From positions 9,669 to 59,616 of the forward strand of contig DQIA01000033.1 in the NCBI GenBank assembly GCA_003525905.1: a DNA stretch of 49,948 nucleotides, read 5' to 3'. The first letter of the stretch is position 1. Every line of letters begins with the position of its first letter. This DNA comes from Clostridiales bacterium (GTDB lineage: Bacteria > Bacillota > Clostridia > Oscillospirales > Oscillospiraceae). Positions 38,767 to 46,787 of this stretch are shown here, piece after piece. Both the position numbers and the translations under genes were made by a program. Below the pieces are notes generated by a model. It was given only the letters and a program-made list of their open reading frames with translations, did no database searches and had not been told where the DNA came from.

Positions 38767-41376
38767 ATGGCAAGACAACCGAAGCAGGAAAAGCAGCCGC
38801 ATCTGGCCTGGCGCATCACGCGGACCGTGCTCGACGTGTTGGGCAAGATCATCCTTGTGCTGTTGATCGCCGTTGGCACCGTCGCGCTCATCGCTGCGAT
38901 CGCCGGTTCGATCTTCCTGTCGAAATTCAAGAGCTATGTCGAGCTGGATATCATCCCGAAGGCCGAGGAATATGCCGAAGGGCTGGAGCTGGACAATATC
39001 TCGCTGGCGCAGACCTCGATCATCTATTATACCGACCCCAAGACGGGGGAATACCGTGAGCTGCAGCAGCTTTATGGCACGGAGAACCGCATTTGGGTCT
39101 CCTATGACGATATTCCCCTTGATCTCGTCCACGCGGCCATTTCCATCGAGGACAAGCGCTTCCCCACGCACAAGGGCGTGGACTGGATCCGCACACTGGC
39201 AGCCGTGAAGGGCTTTGCGGGCGGCAGCTCATCGTTCGGCGGCTCGACTATCACACAGCAGCTCATCAAGAACCTGTCACAGGAGGATGAGGTCACGGTC
39301 GACCGCAAGGTACAGGAGATCTTCCGCGCCCTGGAGGTCGAAAAGCGCTATACGAAGTCCGAGATCATGGAGTGGTATCTCAACACGATCTACCTCGGTG
39401 AGGGCTGCTACGGTGTCCAGAGTGCGGCGCGCGTCTACTTTGGCAAGAAGGTCTCCGACCTGACGACGGCCGAGTGCGCCAGCCTCATCGCCATCACGAA
39501 CAATCCCTCGCTCTACGATCCCTATATCCGCGAGGAGAACAACCGCGAGCGTCAGCTCACGATCCTGAAGGAAATGTACGCTCAGGGCTATATTGAGACG
39601 GAGGAGGCCTATCAGGCCGCCGTCGATCAGGAAATGGTCTTCCGCAACGGAACGTATGACGAGGAGGAATACACCTGTGCGAGCTGCGGCTTCACCGGTA
39701 CGCGCGCGGAGTACACGGAGACGGACGGCGAGTATTTCTGCCCGCAGTGCGGCGAGGTGAACAACGCCGTCGACAAGAACCACTATTACTCTTATTTTGT
39801 CGATACGGTATGGCGCGATGTCGTTGATGCGCTTGTGGAGCGCTACGGCTACAGTGAGCTTGCCGCAGAGCAGAAGCTCCTGACGGGCGGCTATAAGATC
39901 TATGCAACGATCGATCCCGAGGTCCAGGCTATTGTGGACAAGGTCTACGAGAACCTTGACAACGTGCCGAAGACCGTGAGCGTTCAGCAGCTGCAGTCCG
40001 CCATCGTTGTGACGGACAACAAGACCGGCGACATCGTCGCCATGGCGGGCGGTGTCGGCGACAAGGGCGGCAGCCTGACGCTCAACCGCGCCACGCAGAG
40101 CAAGCAGCCTGCGGGCTCGTCATTCAAGCCTGTGGCAGTCTATGCGCCCGCGCTGGACGCCGGGATCATTACGCCCGCGACGGTCTACGAGGACTCTCCG
40201 CTGAACGAAGACCGCAACTGGCCGCAAAACGATGCCAGAACCTACAGCGGCCTTTGCAATGTGCTGCGCGGTCTGACGCGTTCGCTCAACACCATCTCCG
40301 TCAAGGTCCTCAATGACCTCGGCGTGGAGAACAGCTACCAGTTCCTGACGCAGAAGCTCGGCTTTACGACCCTCGTGGACGAGCTGCAGATCGGCGACCA
40401 CTCCTATACGGATATCGCCCTTGCTCCGCTCGGCCTCGGCCAGCTCACGCGCGGCGTCACCGTGCGCGAGATGACGCAGGCCTACGGCACCTTCCCGAAC
40501 GGCGGCACGTTCCGCGAGGCCCGCACGTTCACAAAGGTCGTCGACCCCGAGGGAAAGGTCATCCTCGACAATGCACAGGAGAGCCACACCGCCATCGGCG
40601 AGAAGGCCGACTTCTATATCAACTATATGCTGCAGAATGCCGTGCTTGCCGGTACCGGCTCCGCCGCGGCCATGGACAACATCGCCGTAGCCGGTAAGAC
40701 CGGTACGTCCAACGACAACCAGACACGCTGGTTTGCGGGCTACACGCCGTACTACACGGCCGTCGTCTGGTGCGGTTATGACGAGCCGGAGCAGATCATT
40801 CTCGACGGTGACTGGACGAACCCCGCCATTTCCATGTGGAATCAGGTCATGCGTCCGCTGCACGAAGGTCTGGAGTCCGCCTCATTCTCGCAGCCCGAGA
40901 ACGTCGGCTACTATTCCGTATGCGCTGACTGTGGCGGCAAGCCCATCGAGGCCTGCAAGAAGGACGTGCGCGAGAATGGCAGCAACCGCGTTGTGACGGT
41001 GCGTCTGTTCTATGAAGATGCGCCCACAAAGGAGTGCACCTGCCATACTATGGTCAAAATCTGCAAGGAAAGCGGCAAAATTGCCAACGAATACTGTGAA
41101 AAGGCCGATGGAAATACGGTTGAAGAAGTCGGCAAGCTGATTTATAATAAGAATTGGAAAGTCAACAAGGATGCAGACTTCGTCTACAATCCCGAGGATA
41201 AGGAGCAGGTCTGCACCATCCACACTGCTGAATCCGTTAAGCCGACCGAGCCGACGGAGGGCCCGACCGATCCGACGCTCCCGACGGAGCCGACGGAACC
41301 GACGGAATCGACTGAGCCGCCCACGCCCGCACGCACACCGATGCCCGCAGCCCGCAAAAAGACAGACAGGAGCTGA
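38767..41376 (+). CDS. Class A penicillin-binding protein with an internal zinc-ribbon insertion
   Basis: A bifunctional peptidoglycan synthase of 869 residues. A cytoplasmic start and one TM segment (IILVLLIAVGTVALIAAIAGSIFL) are followed by the glycosyltransferase domain (SIEDKRFPTHKGVDW, GGSTITQQLIKNL, WYLNTIYLGEGCYG). The transpeptidase domain has SSFK (nucleophile Ser451), the SLN motif in TRSLNTISVKVL and KTG at 644-646. Between the two domains lies C304-x2-C307...C325-x2-C328, a zinc-ribbon-like insertion. The C-terminus adds a cysteine-containing region and a Pro/Thr/Glu-rich tail of about 45 residues. AGGA-rich GGAGGA is seven bases before the ATG at 38767. Confidence 0.95.
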   Translation: MARQPKQEKQPHLAWRITRTVLDVLGKIILVLLIAVGTVALIAAIAGSIFLSKFKSYVELDIIPKAEEYAEGLELDNISLAQTSIIYYTDPKTGEYRELQQLYGTENRIWVSYDDIPLDLVHAAISIEDKRFPTHKGVDWIRTLAAVKGFAGGSSSFGGSTITQQLIKNLSQEDEVTVDRKVQEIFRALEVEKRYTKSEIMEWYLNTIYLGEGCYGVQSAARVYFGKKVSDLTTAECASLIAITNNPSLYDPYIREENNRERQLTILKEMYAQGYIETEEAYQAAVDQEMVFRNGTYDEEEYTCASCGFTGTRAEYTETDGEYFCPQCGEVNNAVDKNHYYSYFVDTVWRDVVDALVERYGYSELAAEQKLLTGGYKIYATIDPEVQAIVDKVYENLDNVPKTVSVQQLQSAIVVTDNKTGDIVAMAGGVGDKGGSLTLNRATQSKQPAGSSFKPVAVYAPALDAGIITPATVYEDSPLNEDRNWPQNDARTYSGLCNVLRGLTRSLNTISVKVLNDLGVENSYQFLTQKLGFTTLVDELQIGDHSYTDIALAPLGLGQLTRGVTVREMTQAYGTFPNGGTFREARTFTKVVDPEGKVILDNAQESHTAIGEKADFYINYMLQNAVLAGTGSAAAMDNIAVAGKTGTSNDNQTRWFAGYTPYYTAVVWCGYDEPEQIILDGDWTNPAISMWNQVMRPLHEGLESASFSQPENVGYYSVCADCGGKPIEACKKDVRENGSNRVVTVRLFYEDAPTKECTCHTMVKICKESGKIANEYCEKADGNTVEEVGKLIYNKNWKVNKDADFVYNPEDKEQVCTIHTAESVKPTEPTEGPTDPTLPTEPTEPTESTEPPTPARTPMPAARKKTDRS

Positions 41377-41382
41377 AAGCCC

Positions 41383-42255
41383 ATGTGGAAAGCCGATCAA
41401 TGGAAGGATTATGAGGTGCTCGATACCTCCGACGGAGAAAAGCTCGAGCGCTGGGGCAGCTTCTATCTCGTGCGGCCGGACCCTCAGGTCATCTGGAGCA
41501 CGCCGCGGCAGGACCCGCGCTGGAAGCGCTTTGACGCGCGCTATGCCCGCTCGAGCACCGGCGGCGGACACTGGTCCGCGCACCATCTGCCGGAGCACTG
41601 GTGCATTCATTACCGTGAGCTGACGTTCCAGGTCAAGCCGATGAACTTCAAGCACACGGGCGTGTTCCCGGAGCAGGCGGCAAACTGGGATTTTATCGAT
41701 GACCAGATCCGCCGCGCGGGGCGGCCCGTCAGCGTGCTGAACCTGTTTGCCTACACCGGAGGCGCGACACTCGCAGCCGCTGCGGCAGGCGCATCCGTCT
41801 GCCATGTGGACGCCGCAAAGGGCATGGTCGCCTGGGCCCGCGAAAATGCGGCTGCCTCCGGTCTGTCCGGCGCCCCCATCCGCTGGATCATCGACGACTG
41901 CGCCAAGTTCGTCGAGCGCGAGATCAAGCGCGGCCGCCGCTACGACGCCGTCATCATGGACCCGCCGTCCTACGGGCGCGGCCCGTCCGGCGAGATCTGG
42001 AAGCTTGAAAAGGACCTTTTCCCGTTCCTGAAGCTCGTCTCCGGCGTGCTGTCGGACGATCCGCTGTTTTTCATCATCAATTCCTACACGACAGGCCTCG
42101 CGCCGTCCGTTCTGACATGCCTCCTCGACAGCGTGGTAACGCCGCGCTTCGGCGGCGGGACGGTCTCGGATGAGCTTGGCCTTCCCGTGACCGATTCCGG
42201 CCTTGTGCTCCCGTGCGGCGCAACAGGGCGCTGGACAAGAGAGGGCAGAGCATGA
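41383..42255 (+). CDS. Class I SAM-dependent methyltransferase (RlmI/RlmK-like)
   Basis: A 290-residue methyltransferase with a probable rRNA target. The SAM-binding motif I is LNLFAYTGGATLAAAAAG, the acidic post-I position is HVDAAKG and the catalytic-type motif IV is IMDPPSYGRG. The pattern resembles the C-terminal domain of RlmI (23S rRNA m5C) without a PUA domain. The gene follows the penicillin-binding protein by six bases with AGGAGC upstream and overlaps ecfA1 as ATGA. The substrate is inferred. Confidence 0.85.
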   Translation: MWKADQWKDYEVLDTSDGEKLERWGSFYLVRPDPQVIWSTPRQDPRWKRFDARYARSSTGGGHWSAHHLPEHWCIHYRELTFQVKPMNFKHTGVFPEQAANWDFIDDQIRRAGRPVSVLNLFAYTGGATLAAAAAGASVCHVDAAKGMVAWARENAAASGLSGAPIRWIIDDCAKFVEREIKRGRRYDAVIMDPPSYGRGPSGEIWKLEKDLFPFLKLVSGVLSDDPLFFIINSYTTGLAPSVLTCLLDSVVTPRFGGGTVSDELGLPVTDSGLVLPCGATGRWTREGRA

Positions 42256-43106
42256 CCGAGGCCATCCGGACAGAACATTTGAAGTTCTCCTATGACGCCC
42301 AGAGCGAAAGCGGCGGCGTCACGGTTTTTGACGATCTAAATTTATCCATCGAGGAGGGCAGCTTTGTCGCCGTCCTCGGCCACAACGGCTGCGGCAAATC
42401 CACGCTGGCAAAGCATTTTAACGCGGTCCTCCTGCCGGAGGGCGGCAGTGTGCAGGTATTCGGCATGGACACGTCCGACGAGTCTCTTTTGGTCGACATC
42501 CGCCGCACGGTCGGCATGGTGTTCCAGAATCCCGATAATCAGATGGTCGCCAACGTCGTAGAAGAGGATGTTGCCTTTGCGCCGGAGAACCTCGGCGTTC
42601 CCTCGGAGGAAATCCGCAGACGCGTGGACGAGGCACTGAAGCTCGTCGGGATGTATGACTACCGTCTGCACGCGCCGCACCTGCTCTCCGGCGGGCAGAA
42701 GCAGCGCGTGGCCATCGCGGGAGTCATCGCCATGCGGCCGCGCTGCATCGTACTCGATGAGCCGACCGCCATGCTCGACCCCCACGGGCGCGAGGAGGTC
42801 ATTTCGACCATCGAGCGCCTGAACCGGGAAATGGGCATCACCGTGGTGCTCATCACCCATCATATGACCGAAGCGATCCGCGCCCAGCGCGTGATCGTTA
42901 TGGACGCGGGGCGCATTCTCGCGGACGGAACACCGAAGGAGGTCTTCCCGCAGGTCGAACTGCTGGAATCCGTAGGCCTGACCGTACCGGCGACGACGAA
43001 GGTGCTCTATGCGCTGAATCAGGCGGGCTTTGACCTGCCGCTCGACGCGCTTTCCACGGAGGAATGTGCGCAGGTACTTCTTGCCGCGATCGGGGCGAAG
43101 ACCTGA
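42252..43106 (+). CDS. ecfA1: Energy-coupling factor transporter ATPase EcfA1
   Basis: ATPase subunit of the ECF vitamin/metal importer energizing module. Walker A is GHNGCGKST, the signature LLSGGQKQRVAIA, Walker B CIVLDEPTAMLDP and the switch His is in LITHHMTEA. The product has 284 residues. It starts by ATGA overlap with the methyltransferase and is followed by ecfA2 after 23 bases. Confidence 0.95.
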   Translation: MTEAIRTEHLKFSYDAQSESGGVTVFDDLNLSIEEGSFVAVLGHNGCGKSTLAKHFNAVLLPEGGSVQVFGMDTSDESLLVDIRRTVGMVFQNPDNQMVANVVEEDVAFAPENLGVPSEEIRRRVDEALKLVGMYDYRLHAPHLLSGGQKQRVAIAGVIAMRPRCIVLDEPTAMLDPHGREEVISTIERLNREMGITVVLITHHMTEAIRAQRVIVMDAGRILADGTPKEVFPQVELLESVGLTVPATTKVLYALNQAGFDLPLDALSTEECAQVLLAAIGAKT

Positions 43107-43129
43107 CAAACGATTTGGAGGAAAGACCA

Positions 43130-43996
43130 TTGGCCGCAACCATCGAGGTCAGAGACCTCTCGCATACCTACAGCGCCGGAACGCCGTTTCAGCACGATGC
43201 CGTCAAGCACATGAGCTTCTCCGTGGAAAAGGGGGAGTTCCTCGGCATCATCGGGCACACCGGCTCCGGCAAATCGACGCTCATCCAGCATCTGAACGGC
43301 CTGCTGCGCCCGACGTCCGGCGAGATCCTGCTGGACGGGACGAACATCTGGCAGGACAAGAAAACAACGCGGGAGAGCCGCTTCCGTGTCGGGCTGGTGT
43401 TCCAGTATCCGGAGTATCAGCTGTTTGAAGAGACCGTTTACCGCGATATCGCGTTTGGTCCGAAGAACATGGGCCTGAGTGAAGAGGAGATCCGTACGCG
43501 CGTGCTGCGCGCGGCCGGATTCGCGGGCGTGGACGAGTCCCTGCTGGAAAAGTCGCCGTTCGACCTCTCCGGCGGGCAGAAGCGACGCGTCGCCATTGCG
43601 GGCGTCATCGCCATGGAGCCGGAGGTCGTCATTTTTGACGAGCCGACAGCCGGGCTGGACCCCGCAGGCTGCGCCAGCATCCTCGGCAATATCCGTGACT
43701 ATCAGAAGGCGACGCACGCCACCATCCTCATGGTCACGCATTCCATGGATGAGGTCGCGCAGCTGGCCGACCGTATGCTCGTCCTGAACGAGGGAACGAT
43801 CGAGATGTCCGGCACGCCGCGCGAGGTGTTCTCCCATGCGGCGCGTCTGGCAGAGATCGGCCTGTCCGTGCCGCAGGTCACGGCGCTGTTCCTGCGCCTG
43901 CGGGAGCTGGGCGTGGACGTTGACCCGACGACCTTTACCGTGGAGCAGGCTGTGCCGCAGCTCCGCGCGCTGCTGGAGGGCCGTGCCCATGCTTAA
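43130..43996 (+). CDS. ecfA2: Energy-coupling factor transporter ATPase EcfA2
   Basis: Second ATPase of the ECF module. Walker A is GHTGSGKST, the Q-loop VFQYPEYQLFEETV, the signature DLSGGQKRRVAIA and Walker B VVIFDEPTAGLDP. The start is a TTG at 43130 with GGAGG (43117-43121) eight bases upstream; it matches the conserved N-terminus AATIEVRDLSHTY, and no ATG fits. The length is 288 residues. It overlaps ecfT by 8 bases. Confidence 0.93.
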   Translation: MAATIEVRDLSHTYSAGTPFQHDAVKHMSFSVEKGEFLGIIGHTGSGKSTLIQHLNGLLRPTSGEILLDGTNIWQDKKTTRESRFRVGLVFQYPEYQLFEETVYRDIAFGPKNMGLSEEEIRTRVLRAAGFAGVDESLLEKSPFDLSGGQKRRVAIAGVIAMEPEVVIFDEPTAGLDPAGCASILGNIRDYQKATHATILMVTHSMDEVAQLADRMLVLNEGTIEMSGTPREVFSHAARLAEIGLSVPQVTALFLRLRELGVDVDPTTFTVEQAVPQLRALLEGRAHA

Positions 43997-44792
43997 AGAC
44001 ATCACACTCGGCCAGTATTTTCCCGGCGACACCGTCGTCCACCGGCTTGACCCGCGCACAAAGCTGCTGATGGTCATCGTCTACATCGTGGCGCTGTTCC
44101 TTGCAAAGTGGGTCATTTCCTACGCAGTCATGCTCGTGTTTCTTGTCACCGCAGTCGCGCTGTCACGCATTCGTCCGCGCGCACTGTTCAAGGGCCTGAA
44201 GCCGCTGCTGTTTATCATCATTTTTACCGCTATCATCAACGTATTTTATACCAAGGGCGATGTGCTGGTGCAGTTCTGGATCTTTAAGATCACGAGGGAG
44301 GGCCTTGTCAACGCGGGCTTCCTGGTGCTGCGCATCGTCATGCTCGTGACGGGCACGTTCCTTCTGACCTACACGACGTCTCCCATCGCGCTGACAGACG
44401 GTCTGGAGTCCCTGCTCTCGCCGCTGAAGGCCATCCATTTCCCGGTGCACGAGCTGGCTCTCATGATGAGCATTGCCCTGCGCTTCATCCCGACGCTCAT
44501 CGAGGAGACGGATAAGATCATTTCGGCCCAGAAGGCCCGTGGCGCGGATTTTGAAACGGGAAATCTGTTCCACCGCGCAAAGGCCCTTGTGCCGATCCTC
44601 GTGCCGCTGTTCATCAGCGCGTTCCGGCGCGCCGACGAGCTGGCCACGGCCATGGAGTGCCGCTGCTACCGCGGCGGCTCCGGCCGCACGAAGCTGAAGC
44701 AGCTCCGCTTTCAGCTCCGCGATATTCTGACGTTTGCCCTCGGCGCTGCCGTGCTGGCCGGCGTCATCGTCCTGCGGAGCTATGGACTGTAA
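43989..44792 (+). CDS. ecfT: Energy-coupling factor transporter transmembrane protein EcfT
   Basis: Membrane scaffold joining the two ATPases to exchangeable S-components. The 267 residues have several hydrophobic segments and two coupling helices with the Ala-Arg-Gly-type motifs: AQKARGADF and AMECRCYRGG. The start at 43989 has GGAGGG seven bases upstream inside ecfA2. No S-component gene is in the window, so the module probably serves several substrates. Confidence 0.94.
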   Translation: MLKDITLGQYFPGDTVVHRLDPRTKLLMVIVYIVALFLAKWVISYAVMLVFLVTAVALSRIRPRALFKGLKPLLFIIIFTAIINVFYTKGDVLVQFWIFKITREGLVNAGFLVLRIVMLVTGTFLLTYTTSPIALTDGLESLLSPLKAIHFPVHELALMMSIALRFIPTLIEETDKIISAQKARGADFETGNLFHRAKALVPILVPLFISAFRRADELATAMECRCYRGGSGRTKLKQLRFQLRDILTFALGAAVLAGVIVLRSYGL

Positions 44793-44807
44793 CGGCTGGG
44801 AGGAAGC

Positions 44808-45569
44808 ATGCGGAATCTCGCACTCTTTCTGAAATATGACGGAACGGCCTATCACGGCTGGCAGGTGCAGAAAAACGCCTGCTCCGTCGCGCAGACGCTG
44901 GAGGAGGCCGCGGCGGATGTCGTCGGCCATCCGGTGCATATGACCGGCTGCGGCCGGACGGACGCCGGGGTCCACGCGCGCACCTATGTGGCCAATTTCC
45001 GCACGGAGTCCCGCATCCCCGTCGACCGCGTGGCCTATGCGCTCAACACGCATCTGCCCGCCGACATCGTCGTGACCGGCGCGCGGGAGGTCCCGCTGGG
45101 CTTCAACGCCATCGGCTCCTGCGTGCGGAAGGAATATACCTATCAGATCTATAACTCCCGCATCCGCGACCCGTTCTTTGTGAACCGGGCATGGTTCTAT
45201 CCCAAGCATCTGGATGAAGCCGTCATGCAGGAGGCCGCCGCGCAGTTCGTCGGAACGCATGATTTCGCTGCCGTCCGCTCCGTCGGAACGGACGTGAAGT
45301 CCACGGTCCGCACGGTGTATTATTTCGACGTGGAGCGCAGGGGAGAGCTGATTCTCCTGCGCGTGTGCGCAAACGGATTTCTCTACAATATGGTGCGCGC
45401 CATGACTGGAACGGTCGTCTACGCTGCGGAGGGAAAAATCCGCCCGCAGGACATCGGCCGCATTCTGGAGAGCGGCAACCGTACCGCTGCCGGTCCGACC
45501 GTGCCGCCCGGCGGCCTGTACATGACGCACCTTTGGTATGACGACGGGGAGGTGGCGTTCGATGCCTGA
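44808..45569 (+). CDS. truA: tRNA pseudouridine(38-40) synthase
   Basis: Modifies uridines 38-40 of the tRNA anticodon arm. The catalytic Asp is in GCGRTDAGVHA. The N-terminal LKYDGTAYHGWQ and C-terminal FLYNMVRAMTGTVV are the other family blocks. The product has 253 residues. GGGAGGAAGC precedes the ATG. It follows ecfT as in most Firmicutes, and its end overlaps the next gene by 8 bases. Confidence 0.95.
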   Translation: MRNLALFLKYDGTAYHGWQVQKNACSVAQTLEEAAADVVGHPVHMTGCGRTDAGVHARTYVANFRTESRIPVDRVAYALNTHLPADIVVTGAREVPLGFNAIGSCVRKEYTYQIYNSRIRDPFFVNRAWFYPKHLDEAVMQEAAAQFVGTHDFAAVRSVGTDVKSTVRTVYYFDVERRGELILLRVCANGFLYNMVRAMTGTVVYAAEGKIRPQDIGRILESGNRTAAGPTVPPGGLYMTHLWYDDGEVAFDA

Positions 45570-46722
45570 CCATATCAAGCCTGTCCCGGATCCGGAGCCG
45601 CAGAAGCCGCGCCGCCGCTGGCCGCTCTATCTGCTGGCTGTGCTGATCGTTCTGGCGCTTCTCGCAGGCTTCCTGCTGACGAAGACCCATGTGCTCGACG
45701 GGCTGAAGCGCTCGCTGCGCTATCTTGGGAAAAACGGGGAAAACTACGGCTCCGTCAGCTTTGAAACCCTCGGCAATACGGCCTATGGCCAGCTGAACGG
45801 CGGTCTCGGCGTTGCCACCGGAAGCAGCGTGACCCTGTTTTCCGAGGAGGGCAAGCAGCTCGGCTCCGAGCAGCATGCCATGACCGCTCCCGTCATCTGC
45901 ACAGGGCAGGACCGCCTGCTGTGCTATGACGCGGGCGGGAACTACCTGACCGTTCTGGACAAGAGCGGCAGCGCCGTCTTTTCGCAGACCCCGGAACAGA
46001 CGATCTTTGATGCCGACCTGTCCTCCGGCGGCTACAGCGCCATGCTGACGGCAGGGGACAGCGGCCGCTCGCTGCTGCAGGTCTATGACCCGAACGGCAG
46101 CCTGCTGTATAAGCGCAGCACAAAGTCGCATTATCTCAGCGCCTGCGCCGTCTCGCCGGACGGCAGCCATGCAGCGGCGGTCGCGCTCGGGCAGGCGGAC
46201 ATCACATTTTCTGCCTCGCTGCAGCTCTATCGCACGGACAGCGAGGAAATTGCCGCCGAGTGCGCACTCGGCTCGGAGATGCCCTATGATATCGCCTTCG
46301 TGACGGACAGCGTCGTCTGCGCCGTTTCGGAGGACAGGGTCCGGTTCTTTGCGGCAGACGGCACGGAGCGCGGCGCTTATGTCGCGGAGAACGGCCGCAT
46401 CGCCGACTATCACTTCGGCGGAGACGGCTTTGTGACCGTGCTGGTCGATCCCTATGAGACCTCCAGCCGCGCAGAGCTCATCACGCTGCAGCCGGACGGC
46501 AGCGTTCTGGCGCAGTTGTCGCTGAGCTTCATGCCGGTCAGCCTTTCGGCCTGCGGCAGCTATGTCGGCATTCTGACGGCTGAAAAAGCGCTGCTCTACA
46601 CGAGCGCGCTGGAGCCCGTCGCCGAGACGGAGCAGGACGGCACGGCCGTCTGCATTCTTGCCCGTTCGGACGGAACGGCCCTGCTGGCCGGTACCGGAAC
46701 GGCAAGCCTGTTCCTGCCGTAA
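45562..46722 (+). CDS. Single-pass membrane protein with a beta-propeller-like extracellular part (DUF5711-like)
   Basis: A 386-residue protein: a Pro/Arg-rich cytoplasmic start, one TM segment (WPLYLLAVLIVLALLAGFLL, about residues 22-41) and an extracytoplasmic domain. The latter holds repeated short strands (VLDKSGSAVFSQ, VYDPNGSLLYK, AVSPDGSHAAAVAL, LQPDGSVLAQ) in the style of a WD/PQQ propeller. I believe it is the DUF5711 family common in Clostridia, but this is from memory. The function is unknown. GGGGAGG is nine bases upstream and the start overlaps truA. Confidence 0.75.
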   Translation: MPDHIKPVPDPEPQKPRRRWPLYLLAVLIVLALLAGFLLTKTHVLDGLKRSLRYLGKNGENYGSVSFETLGNTAYGQLNGGLGVATGSSVTLFSEEGKQLGSEQHAMTAPVICTGQDRLLCYDAGGNYLTVLDKSGSAVFSQTPEQTIFDADLSSGGYSAMLTAGDSGRSLLQVYDPNGSLLYKRSTKSHYLSACAVSPDGSHAAAVALGQADITFSASLQLYRTDSEEIAAECALGSEMPYDIAFVTDSVVCAVSEDRVRFFAADGTERGAYVAENGRIADYHFGGDGFVTVLVDPYETSSRAELITLQPDGSVLAQLSLSFMPVSLSACGSYVGILTAEKALLYTSALEPVAETEQDGTAVCILARSDGTALLAGTGTASLFLP

Positions 46723-46733
46723 GCAGGAAAACG

Positions 46734-46752
46734 CCCGCAAGGCGGGACTTTT
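46734..46752 (+). terminator. Weak terminator-like hairpin
   Basis: CCCGC (46734-46738) and GCGGG (46742-46746) with a 3-base loop, then ACTTTT. The stem is short and termination is doubtful; it may only mark the end of the ECF-truA unit. Confidence 0.35.
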
Positions 46753-46787
46753 ACGGAGGCGCGACTGCTTCCGGGAGGAGTGAGCTT

